Shown here: piece after piece, positions 1 to 5,305 of the stretch
Layout: every line of letters begins with the position of its first letter
Position numbering within the stretch: the stretch's first letter is position 1
NCBI GenBank assembly: GCA_902783905.1
Contig: CACZSP010000106.1
Coordinates: 1-5,417 of the forward strand
DNA from: an uncultured Ruminococcus sp.
GTDB lineage: Bacteria; Bacillota; Clostridia; Oscillospirales; CAG-272
Direction: 5' to 3'
Length of the DNA stretch: 5,417 nt
The notes under the pieces: generated by a model
What the model was told of the DNA's origin: nothing
The model's database searches: none
What the model saw: the letters and a program-made list of their open reading frames with translations, nothing else
Translations under genes and position numbers: made by a program

Positions 1-46
1 ATAAATGAGCAAAAACGGCGCTGTCTCGCGCCGAGAAAAAGTCGAC

Positions 47-96
47 GGGGATGTAAAAAAACTCGGTTCACGAGTTTTTTTACATCCCCTTGTTTT
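47..96 (+). terminator. Intrinsic terminator of an upstream unit outside the window
   Basis: A perfect 19-bp stem (47-65 with 71-89) closes a 5-nt loop, GTTCA, and is followed by TTGTTTT. The stem has GGGG/CCCC at its base and an A7/T7 run in its upper half. It probably ends a plus-strand transcript entering from the left, since no coding sequence in this window would use it. The stem itself is plain in the sequence; the direction of use is inferred from the T-rich tract on the right side. Confidence 0.85.
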
Positions 97-128
97 ACGC
101 TGCCGAACGACCGTTTGTGCTTTGGAAT

Positions 129-159
129 ATGTGAATTATTTATAAATCAAATGTGAATT
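129..159 (+). promoter_or_regulatory. Direct repeat ATGTGAATT x2 upstream of the first promoter
   Basis: The 9-base word ATGTGAATT occurs at 129-137 and again at 151-159, an offset of 22 bp or about two helical turns. The second copy ends 5 bp before the -35 box at 165. The placement suits an activator binding site or an AT-rich UP-like element. The repeat is seen directly; the regulatory role is inference, and AT-rich composition makes chance recurrence easier. Confidence 0.4.
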
Positions 160-164
160 TAATA

Positions 165-194
165 TTGACACGCGGCGCTCCGGCGTGATATAAT
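165..194 (+). promoter_or_regulatory. Consensus SigA-type promoter with extended -10
   Basis: A perfect -35 TTGACA (165-170) and a perfect -10 TATAAT (189-194) are separated by 18 bp. A TG at 186-187 forms an extended -10 motif. Transcription should start near 200-202, giving a leader of about 37 nt to the GTG at 238. It drives the DUF3846 gene and is one of three strong-looking promoters in the window. Confidence 0.9.
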
Positions 195-226
195 TGTAAA
201 CAAGCCCGGAATTCAATAGATTATGC

Positions 227-230
227 GGAG
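227..230 (+). promoter_or_regulatory. Ribosome binding site that decides a GTG start
   Basis: GGAG at 227-230 lies 7 nt before GTG at 238. The in-frame ATG at 223 lies upstream of this site and has no purine-rich Shine-Dalgarno sequence before it. The GTG start is therefore preferred for the gene that follows. Confidence 0.75.
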
Positions 231-237
231 AAATACT

Positions 238-618
238 GTGAACAGATTATTAACCGTACTTTGCGTCGAACCGGGCGCCGTTCCATACGAAAAAAGCATT
301 GATCCGGGGCTTGAATCCCTTCAGAGCGAAATCGGAGGATACATCGAATGCGTTTATCCGTACGACGACAACGTGGTGCTGATCGTCAATGAAGAAGGAA
401 AAATCAACGGGATGGAACTCAACCGTTCTCTTTGCGACGAGGACGGGGAGATCTACGATATAATCGCCGGAAAATTTCTTGTTGCCGGACTGTCCGAAGA
501 CTCCTTCGCTTCTCTTGACGAAGAACTTATCGCGAAATACAAAAAACTATTCGAGTATCCGGAGGTTTTCGTAAGAATCGACGGTAAGATCAGATCTTTC
601 AGAATCATTCCCGACTGA
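238..618 (+). CDS. DUF3846 family protein of unknown function
   Basis: Small, probably cytosolic protein of 126 residues, with no signal peptide or membrane segment. It fits the DUF3846 family: an N-terminal strand ending in VEPG (10-13) followed by PYEK, then LESLQSEIGGYIE (25-37), VYPYDD (39-44), the NEEGK turn (51-55), LNRSL (61-65), and DEDGEIYDIIAG (67-78) leading into FLVAGL. The C-terminal 40 residues are charged, with an FVRIDGKIRSF strand. No catalytic residues can be assigned and the family's function is not established. From what I recall, DUF3846 members are frequent on phages, plasmids and conjugative elements of Firmicutes, often next to antirestriction or replication genes, but nothing else mobile is visible here. 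The GTG start is chosen for its GGAG site; starting at ATG 223 would add five residues (MRRNT). The gene forms its own unit with a consensus promoter and a downstream U-tract. Family assignment is by recalled motif pattern. Confidence 0.85.
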   Translation: MNRLLTVLCVEPGAVPYEKSIDPGLESLQSEIGGYIECVYPYDDNVVLIVNEEGKINGMELNRSLCDEDGEIYDIIAGKFLVAGLSEDSFASLDEELIAKYKKLFEYPEVFVRIDGKIRSFRIIPD

Positions 619-626
619 TCTGCCTT

Positions 627-646
627 ACCGCCTGCGGTCTTTTTTT
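627..646 (+). terminator. Probable weak intrinsic terminator after the DUF3846 gene
   Basis: A 4-bp stem ACCG/CGGT (627-630, 635-638) with a CCTG loop is followed by C and seven T residues (640-646), starting 8 nt after the stop codon. The U-tract is good but the stem is short, so termination may be partial and some read-through into the next gene is possible. Confidence 0.55.
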
Positions 647-651
647 CCGTT

Positions 652-679
652 ATTGCCGATTATTCTTGACAAATTGCCG
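652..679 (+). promoter_or_regulatory. Direct repeat ATTGCCG x2 bracketing the -35 box
   Basis: ATTGCCG occurs at 652-658 and 673-679, an offset of 21 bp (two helical turns). The -35 box (666-671) lies between the copies, and the second copy sits in the promoter spacer. A protein bound there would block RNA polymerase, so a repressor operator is possible. The repeat is observed; its function is inferred and a 7-base repeat could be chance. Confidence 0.3.
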
Positions 680-694
680 CGGAGATATTATAAT
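666..694 (+). promoter_or_regulatory. Consensus SigA-type promoter for the lipoprotein gene
   Basis: TTGACA (666-671) and TATAAT (689-694), both perfect, are separated by the optimal 17 bp. The predicted start is near 701, which leaves an untranslated leader of about 75 nt before the ATG at 777. Confidence 0.9.
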
Positions 695-700
695 TATACC

Positions 701-776
701 GTAATTTTTTTCACCGGGCCGCCGGAGCGGCTGCCGCACCCGACCGCCCGGAATTATTAAACGAAGGTAAAATGCC
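701..776 (+). promoter_or_regulatory. GC-rich structured leader of the lipoprotein mRNA
   Basis: After a T7 run (705-711) the leader contains a 5-bp hairpin GCCGC/GCGGC (718-722, 727-731) with a CGGA loop. Alternatively, CCGGG (714-718) can pair with CCCGG (747-751). The ribosome binding site GAAGG (763-767) lies 9 nt before the ATG and outside both structures. It matches no riboswitch class I can recognise, and there is no clear terminator/antiterminator pair, so it may simply stabilise the mRNA. Confidence 0.3.
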
Positions 777-2261
777 ATGAAAAAAGAAGGAATTCTTGCT
801 CTGCTCCTTGCCCTCCTGATCATGATCACGGTTGTATCCTGCGGAAACGCGAGTGAGAGCGGAAACGTTACCACTCCCTCCCCGGTCGCGTCCGAGGGAC
901 CGGACAATACCGAAGCGGTCACCGAAGCCTCGACCGTCGACGACAAGGGATATCGTCTCGACGACATCCCCGCGGATCTCAAACTCAACACCGAAATCAA
1001 GATGCTTTACTGGAGTGACGTTGAAAACCCGGAATTCTTCGTCGAGGATACCAACGGCGAAGCGGTTAACGACGCGATCTACTCCAGAAACGCCAAGGTT
1101 GAGGAACGCCTTGACATCACCTTCAACTACGTCGGGAAACCCGGAAACTTCAACGCCAACGCCGCCTTCAACAGAGAAGCGAAAACCGCAAAGAATAACG
1201 GAGACGGTTTCGACATCTACGCCGCGTATTCGATGACGACGGCCAGCCTTGCGAACGCAGGACTCTGCCGCGACCTTCTCAAGCGCGAGGTCATTGATTT
1301 CGAAAAACCGTGGTGGCCGGACCAGCTGATCAGCGAAGCGCTCATTTTCGACAAACTTTTCTTTGCATCGGGCGATCTTTCGACGAACATGCTTTATATG
1401 ATGTACGTCTCCTTCTTCAACAAGGATTTCATCGAAAGATACAAACTTGAAAATCCTTACGAGCTCGTAAACAAAAACGAATGGACCTTCGACAAGCTCT
1501 TTGAAATGTCGTCGGCACTCGATTCCACCGGAAGCTCCGGCGCCGACATGGTCTGGGCCTTCGCGACGTCCAACGATATCCACATGGATCCCTACTTCTT
1601 CGCTGCGGGACTTCGCGTCGTCGAAAAGGACCAGGACGGCGTGCCTCAGATCTCCGAAAAAATGTCCAGCGACCGCGCCATCGCCGTTGCGGACGCAATA
1701 CAGCAGTACGTCGCGAGAGAAAACGTAACGATCGCCGACAAGAACGACGAATTCGCAAAGAACAACGCTCTCTTCAGCGTAAACCGCGCAAGATACGCAT
1801 CGAAGAATCTTGCCAACGCAGACGTCTCTTTCGGTATCGTTCCCGTCCCGAAATATACCGCGGATCAGGATACATTCGTGACGATCCTCGGATTCCCGTA
1901 CACCCTTTACGCCATAGCCGACTCGTCGGAACAGCCCGACGCCGCCTCGGCTGCTCTCGAATGCCTCTGCTCGGAAGGTTACAGGACGATAACCCCGGCC
2001 CTTTTCGAAATCACCATGAAGGTCAGATACACCACCGACGGTCTCGCCTCCCAGATGATGGACAAGGTCAGAGAAAACATCTCCTTTGATATCGGAAGGA
2101 TCTTCACCTCCTCCCTTGAAAATCTCCCGTACAGCATTTTCAGAGGATACATCAAAGCGACGGACGGAGTCGGATACAAGACCACGTTTGACAGCAAATA
2201 CTCAACCTTCTCAAGACTTCTCAAGAAACTCGCGTCCTCCTTCGAAAAGATAGAGGGCTGA
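777..2261 (+). CDS. Extracellular solute-binding lipoprotein (ABC transporter type)
   Basis: A 494-residue protein, probably anchored to the outer face of the membrane as the binding component of an ABC importer. Residues 1-21 are a lipoprotein signal peptide (KK, a hydrophobic Leu/Ile stretch, then VVSC), with the lipidated cysteine at C22. A Ser/Thr/Pro/Glu-rich linker (about 23-60) follows, then the binding domain from about residue 68 (KMLYWSDVENPEFF). The FDIYAAYS segment, the aromatic-rich middle region (WWPDQL; NEWTFDKLFEM), and the VPVPKY and FPYTLYAIADSSE segments near the C-terminal third resemble family-1 (sugar/oligosaccharide-type) solute-binding proteins of Clostridia. The ligand cannot be read from the sequence. 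No permease or ATPase gene is adjacent: the gene has its own promoter and terminator, so it either serves a transporter encoded elsewhere or acts as a stand-alone binding or sensing lipoprotein. The start is supported by GAAGG 9 nt upstream and by the signal peptide beginning right at the Met. Broad class is confident, subfamily less so. Confidence 0.88.
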   Translation: MKKEGILALLLALLIMITVVSCGNASESGNVTTPSPVASEGPDNTEAVTEASTVDDKGYRLDDIPADLKLNTEIKMLYWSDVENPEFFVEDTNGEAVNDAIYSRNAKVEERLDITFNYVGKPGNFNANAAFNREAKTAKNNGDGFDIYAAYSMTTASLANAGLCRDLLKREVIDFEKPWWPDQLISEALIFDKLFFASGDLSTNMLYMMYVSFFNKDFIERYKLENPYELVNKNEWTFDKLFEMSSALDSTGSSGADMVWAFATSNDIHMDPYFFAAGLRVVEKDQDGVPQISEKMSSDRAIAVADAIQQYVARENVTIADKNDEFAKNNALFSVNRARYASKNLANADVSFGIVPVPKYTADQDTFVTILGFPYTLYAIADSSEQPDAASAALECLCSEGYRTITPALFEITMKVRYTTDGLASQMMDKVRENISFDIGRIFTSSLENLPYSIFRGYIKATDGVGYKTTFDSKYSTFSRLLKKLASSFEKIEG

Positions 2262-2284
2262 TAATCCGGCAGTTTGCCGTGGAT

Positions 2285-2338
2285 AAATCTTCCGCGGACC
2301 GCAAAAAAGCTTTTTTTGCGCGTCCGCGGAAGATTTTT
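2285..2338 (+). terminator. Very long intrinsic terminator after the lipoprotein gene
   Basis: The outer stem 2285-2299/2322-2336 is 15 bp and perfect. After one bulged C (2321) the helix continues for 9 bp (2300-2308/2312-2320), closing a 3-nt loop GCT. That makes 24 bp in all, ending in TTTTT at 2334-2338. It isolates the lipoprotein gene from the SRP RNA unit, whose promoter begins immediately after it. Confidence 0.9.
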
Positions 2339-2339
2339 C

Positions 2340-2368
2340 TTGCAATATCGGTTAATATTTGATATAAT
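2340..2368 (+). promoter_or_regulatory. Promoter of the SRP RNA - dnaX - ebfC - recR unit
   Basis: A -35 of TTGCAA (2340-2345, four of six consensus bases) and a perfect -10 TATAAT (2363-2368) are separated by 17 bp. TG at 2360-2361 makes an extended -10. Predicted start is near 2375, about 40 nt before the likely mature SRP RNA 5' end. The -35 overlaps the last base of the preceding terminator region. It is the only good promoter seen upstream of dnaX. Confidence 0.85.
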
Positions 2369-2398
2369 ATATGCAATAAAGATTATTTCGCAAAGAAG

Positions 2399-2715
2399 CA
2401 AACGCGTTTCGGCCGCGAAATAAGGCCATACCAGCCGGGGAGCCAGCGGTGCCCTGTACCCGAAATCCGCTGCAGCGGGGGTTCATTCCCCTTCAGAGGA
2501 AGGCGTCGAAGCGGTCTGCGGACCGTATTCTGTGTTGAAGAACGGGTCCTGCGCAATCGGGCACTGCGAACCATGTCAGGTGGGGAACCAAGCAGCATTA
2601 AGCAGCCGGTCCGGTGTGCCGCGGGAGTGCCTGTTCCGAGCAGGAGCCGGTTTTTACGCGCGGCGGCAAATTTCGACTTAGGGGTGTATGGTCTTATTTT
2701 TCGGCCGAACTGTTT
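2399..2715 (+). other. Possible processing stem bracketing the SRP RNA
   Basis: The leader segment TTCGGCCG (2408-2415) is complementary to CGGCCGAA (2702-2709) in the SRP-dnaX gap. The pairing continues outward as G2406-C2710 and then AAAC/GTTT (2400-2403, 2712-2715). This about 13-bp interrupted helix would enclose the whole SRP RNA and end 5 nt before the dnaX Shine-Dalgarno sequence. The known precedent is RNase III maturation of B. subtilis scRNA from a longer precursor. Complementarity is seen; processing is inference. A competing local hairpin TTTCG/CGAAA (2407-2420) and the palindromic nature of CGGCCG weaken the case. Confidence 0.35.
2416..2675 (+). ncRNA. ffs: Signal recognition particle RNA, large bacterial (Bacillus/Clostridia) type
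   Basis: RNA scaffold of the signal recognition particle. It binds Ffh and, in this large form, carries an Alu-like 5' domain. The Ffh-binding tip is clear: GTCAGG (2575-2580), then helix TGG/CCA closing a GGAA tetraloop (2584-2587), then AGCAGC (2591-2596) and ATTAAG, nearly as in B. subtilis scRNA. The 5' domain has GGGGAG (2437-2442), helix AGCGG/CCGCT (2445-2449, 2467-2471) around GGTGCCCTGTA, and a side hairpin CGGTC/GACCG (2512-2525). The long central helix is supported by CCTGCG/CGCGGG (2548-2553, 2620-2625), GAACGGG/CCTGTTC (2540-2546, 2630-2636) and TTCTG/CAGGA (2528-2532, 2641-2645). Ends are inferred from a closing helix CGAAAT/ATTTCG (2416-2421, 2670-2675) and may be off by 10-20 nt. 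No terminator follows, so it is probably cut from a longer transcript that continues into dnaX. Confidence 0.92.
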
Positions 2716-2735
2716 TTGAAAGGAAACCGATAAAA

Positions 2736-4340
2736 ATGCATCAGGCGCTTTATCGCAAATGGCGTCCCCGGACTTTCAGCGAGGTGTGCGGGCAGGATCA
2801 TATCACCGAGATTCTCAAATACGAAGTCGAAAACAAACTGTTTTCGCACGCGTATCTTTTCTGCGGCTCCCGCGGAACCGGAAAAACGACCTGCGCAAAG
2901 ATTCTTGCTCGCGCCGTAAACTGCACCTCTCCGGTCGGAGGAGACCCCTGCGGAAAATGCCCGTCCTGCGTCTCGATACTGGAAGGCCGCACCACCGACG
3001 TGCTGGAAATGGACGCGGCGTCAAACAACAGGGTTGACGATATCCGCTCCATCCTCGACGAAGTCGTTTTCACTCCCGGCTCTCTGCGATACAGGGTATA
3101 TATCATCGACGAGGTTCACATGCTTTCCTCGTCCGCCTTCAACGCGCTTCTCAAAACGCTCGAGGAACCGCCCGAGCATGTGATTTTCATCCTTGCCACG
3201 ACCGAGCTGCAAAAACTGCCCGCTACAATCATTTCAAGATGCCAGCGGTTCGATTTTCACCGGATCCCGACACGCGTTCTAACTTCGCGGCTTGAATTTA
3301 TCGCAAAGAACGAAAATATCGAACTCGATCCCGACGCTGCTCTTCTGATTTCGCGTCTTGCCCGAGGCGGCATGCGCGACGCGATCAGTCTTTTTGAACT
3401 CTGCTCCGCCGGAAGAGACCGGGTCACCGCCGACGTCGCGGCCGAAGCCGCGGGATACAGCGGCAGGGGCGAGACGTCTGCTTTCGTCCGGGGAGTAAAG
3501 GCAGGAAAACTCAAAGAAGTTTTCGGTGTGATCGACCGGGTGGAAAGATCATCGAGAGATCTGGGCGTCTTCTGGCAGGAACTCACCGGTTACCACCGTG
3601 ATATGCTCGTTATGAAAACTCTCGGAAAGCAGGCGGGAGCCGGATACCTCGACCTGACCGACAGCGAGGCGGAGCTCGTTTGGGGTGACGCCGCTCTCTT
3701 TTCGAAGGAAAAACTCGTATATCAGATTTCCCTGCTCGACTCGGCGTACGCATCGATGCAGAGAGCCGGAACCGACAGGCGCGCCGAAGCGGAGATTGCC
3801 GCCGTCAGAATGTGCGACGACCGGCTGGATACCTCTCCGGAGGCGCTTGCCGCTCGGATAGAAGCCCTTGAAGCGGGGTTCGCCGTCAACCGCCGGGCGT
3901 CGGGAGCGGCTGTCACAGTCACGCCGGAGCCATCCGCGGAAACGCCCGCGCCAACGCAGGCAAAAACCGAACCGGTTCCGGATATCGCGAAGAAATCCGA
4001 CCGCGCTCCGCAAAGAATACGCAACTGGACCGACGTCACAGAGATTCTCCGCTCGACGTCGCCCGGCACCGCGGCCCTTCTCAATTCGGCAGTTGGATAT
4101 ATCTCCGAAAACGGCGGTACTGTCCGCGTTACCGTAAAATACAAAACCGAAGTAACTAAAAGACTCGCGACGGCACCCGAAATATTCGGAGTATTCTGCT
4201 CCGCGCTCTCAAAGGTTACCGGAAAAACAATATATCGCGAAAACGTTACGTTCGAACCGGGCACTCAGGATGAACTGAAGCCCGAAACCGACGAACTGTC
4301 GGAAGAACTCAATTCAATCATCACAGGGGAAAAGAAATGA
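2736..4340 (+). CDS. dnaX: DNA polymerase III subunit gamma/tau (clamp loader ATPase)
   Basis: A 534-residue cytosolic AAA+ subunit that uses ATP to load the sliding clamp at the replication fork. The start at 2736 gives the family N-terminus (QALYRKWRPRTF) and has AAGGA (2720-2724) 11 nt upstream; an ATG at 2688 would add 16 unrelated residues. Visible motifs: Walker A GSRGTGKT (44-51); four zinc-ligand cysteines C63, C72, C75 and C78; Walker B IIDEVH with D125/E126; sensor 1 in LATTE (153-157); the SRC arginine finger at R168; sensor 2 GGMRD with R214. A collar domain follows to about 340, then a Pro/Ala/Thr/Glu-rich linker (about 395-445) and a compact C-terminal domain (about 448-515) in the tau position. 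The length is a little below B. subtilis DnaX. It is followed by ebfC with an ATGA overlap. All key ATPase residues are present and no convincing frameshift signal was found, so a single full-length tau-like product is expected. Confidence 0.98.
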   Translation: MHQALYRKWRPRTFSEVCGQDHITEILKYEVENKLFSHAYLFCGSRGTGKTTCAKILARAVNCTSPVGGDPCGKCPSCVSILEGRTTDVLEMDAASNNRVDDIRSILDEVVFTPGSLRYRVYIIDEVHMLSSSAFNALLKTLEEPPEHVIFILATTELQKLPATIISRCQRFDFHRIPTRVLTSRLEFIAKNENIELDPDAALLISRLARGGMRDAISLFELCSAGRDRVTADVAAEAAGYSGRGETSAFVRGVKAGKLKEVFGVIDRVERSSRDLGVFWQELTGYHRDMLVMKTLGKQAGAGYLDLTDSEAELVWGDAALFSKEKLVYQISLLDSAYASMQRAGTDRRAEAEIAAVRMCDDRLDTSPEALAARIEALEAGFAVNRRASGAAVTVTPEPSAETPAPTQAKTEPVPDIAKKSDRAPQRIRNWTDVTEILRSTSPGTAALLNSAVGYISENGGTVRVTVKYKTEVTKRLATAPEIFGVFCSALSKVTGKTIYRENVTFEPGTQDELKPETDELSEELNSIITGEKK

Positions 4341-4687
4341 AAGCAAGAATTCCGAAGGGCTTCGGCGGAGGTCCGCAGAATATGAACGCCATGATGCGTC
4401 AGGTACAGCAGTTCCAGGAGGAGCGCGAGGCGCTCGCGGCGGAACTTGAAGAAAAAGAATACGAAATAGCGGCAGGCGGCGGAGCCGTAAAGCTTAAGAT
4501 CAACGGCGCAAAAACCGTCACCGAACTGAAGATCGCTCCCGAGATCATCGACCCGGACGATCCGGAAACTCTTGAGGACGTCGTCGCGGCCGCAATAAAC
4601 GAAGCTATCAAACGCGTCGAAGACGACGCGGCAGCCGAAATGTCGGCACTCGCGTCGAAATTCGGCATTCCGGAGGGTGCTCTCTGA
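4337..4687 (+). CDS. ebfC: YbaB/EbfC family nucleoid-associated protein
   Basis: A 116-residue small DNA-binding protein; characterised members form dimers that bind DNA and associate with the nucleoid. The N-terminus is Gly/Asn/Met-rich (GFGGGPQNMNAMM, 8-20), followed by a long charged helix (about 20-43) that in known structures dimerises. The core GGGAVKLKING (47-57) and the acidic DPDDPETLEDVVAAAINEA segment (72-90) are family hallmarks. The start codon overlaps the dnaX stop as ATGA, and AGGGGA (4325-4330) is an excellent ribosome binding site 6 nt upstream, lying within dnaX. Position between dnaX and recR is the widely conserved arrangement and supports a role in DNA maintenance, though the exact function in this lineage is not known. 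Confidence 0.96.
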   Translation: MKARIPKGFGGGPQNMNAMMRQVQQFQEEREALAAELEEKEYEIAAGGGAVKLKINGAKTVTELKIAPEIIDPDDPETLEDVVAAAINEAIKRVEDDAAAEMSALASKFGIPEGAL

Positions 4688-5295
4688 TGGGCGCCTCCGA
4701 CGGCATAAAAACCCTGGATATACTTGCCGAGCAGTTCGGCAGACTTTCGGGTATCGGAAGAAGAACTGCAATGCGGCTCGCTTTTTCGGTCATCGACATG
4801 AGCGACGAGGATGCCGCGCGCTTTGCTTCGGCGATACTTGACGCAAAGAAGAATATCCACTGCTGTCCCGTCTGCCAGAATCTGACCGATCTGGACGTCT
4901 GCCCCGTCTGCTCCGACCCGACCCGCGACAGGAGCACAATATGCGTCGTTCAGGACACCAAGTCACTTATGGCAATAGAAAAAGTCCGCGAATATCACGG
5001 GCTCTACCACGTGCTTCACGGACTTATTTCTCCCATGCAGGGAATCACCCCCGAAAACATAAAACTGCGCGAGTTGATAACCCGCGTAAGCGAGGACGGA
5101 GGCATCTCCGAAATAATAATCGCGACAAACCCGACAGCCGAGGGAGAAGCGACGGCAATGTACATCTCCCGGCTTCTGAAGCCTTCCGGAATAAAGGTCA
5201 CGCGTATCGCGAACGGAATCCCGGTCGGCGGCGAACTTGAATACGCCGACGAATACACACTTCAGAGAGCGTTTGAGGGCAGAAGAGAATTTTAA
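4687..5295 (+). CDS. recR: Recombination mediator protein RecR
   Basis: A 202-residue protein that forms ring-shaped oligomers and, with RecO and RecF, helps load RecA on gapped DNA. The N-terminal helix-hairpin-helix is at about 10-36 (LSGIGRRTAMRLAF). A four-cysteine zinc motif follows at C60, C63, C72 and C75, then the Toprim domain from about C86 (CVVQD, E98, and ATNPTAEGEATAMYISRL at 146-163). The C-terminal segment GIPVGGELEYAD (177-188) and EGRREF tail are typical, and the length equals the family norm. The ATG overlaps the ebfC stop by one base (TGATG), and GGAGGG (4672-4677) lies 9 nt upstream, so translation is coupled. It is the last visible gene of the operon. No strong terminator is present in the 10 nt before the convergent gene. 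Confidence 0.98.
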   Translation: MGASDGIKTLDILAEQFGRLSGIGRRTAMRLAFSVIDMSDEDAARFASAILDAKKNIHCCPVCQNLTDLDVCPVCSDPTRDRSTICVVQDTKSLMAIEKVREYHGLYHVLHGLISPMQGITPENIKLRELITRVSEDGGISEIIIATNPTAEGEATAMYISRLLKPSGIKVTRIANGIPVGGELEYADEYTLQRAFEGRREF

Positions 5296-5305
5296 CGACG
5301 CTTCG

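Noticed and set aside
11..33. 6-bp hairpin CGGCGC/GCGCCG with an A5 tract on its left, resembling a minus-strand terminator
   Set aside because: No minus-strand gene lies to its right that would need it. The stem is short and, read on the plus strand, lacks a T-tract. Left unannotated.
5..145. Small open frame of 46 codons at the left edge
   Set aside because: It runs through both arms of the terminator hairpin, has no visible ribosome binding site, and its translation shows no recognisable pattern.
772..780. ATGCCATGA mini-frame overlapping the lipoprotein start, as a regulatory upstream ORF
   Set aside because: It is only two codons with a less suitable ribosome binding site distance; most likely coincidence.
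711..1583. Long minus-strand open frame opposite the lipoprotein gene (also 650-1000 minus)
   Set aside because: It is a shadow of the plus-strand codon pattern. The plus frame has a signal peptide, lipobox, promoter and ribosome binding site, whereas the minus frame has none of these.
2383..2598. Minus-strand open frame of 71 codons within the SRP RNA
   Set aside because: It is antisense to a well-supported structured RNA and has no similarity to a known protein that I can recognise.
2688..2735. Upstream ATG at 2688 as the dnaX start
   Set aside because: The 16 added residues are unlike DnaX N-termini, and the 2736 start has both a Shine-Dalgarno sequence and the conserved family beginning.
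3955..3970. Run GCAAAAACC in the dnaX linker as a possible slippery site making a short gamma form
   Set aside because: The run does not match the efficient A AAA AAG type in the reading frame. The -1 frame stays open for well over 100 nt, so it would not give a quick stop, and no clear stimulatory hairpin is seen.
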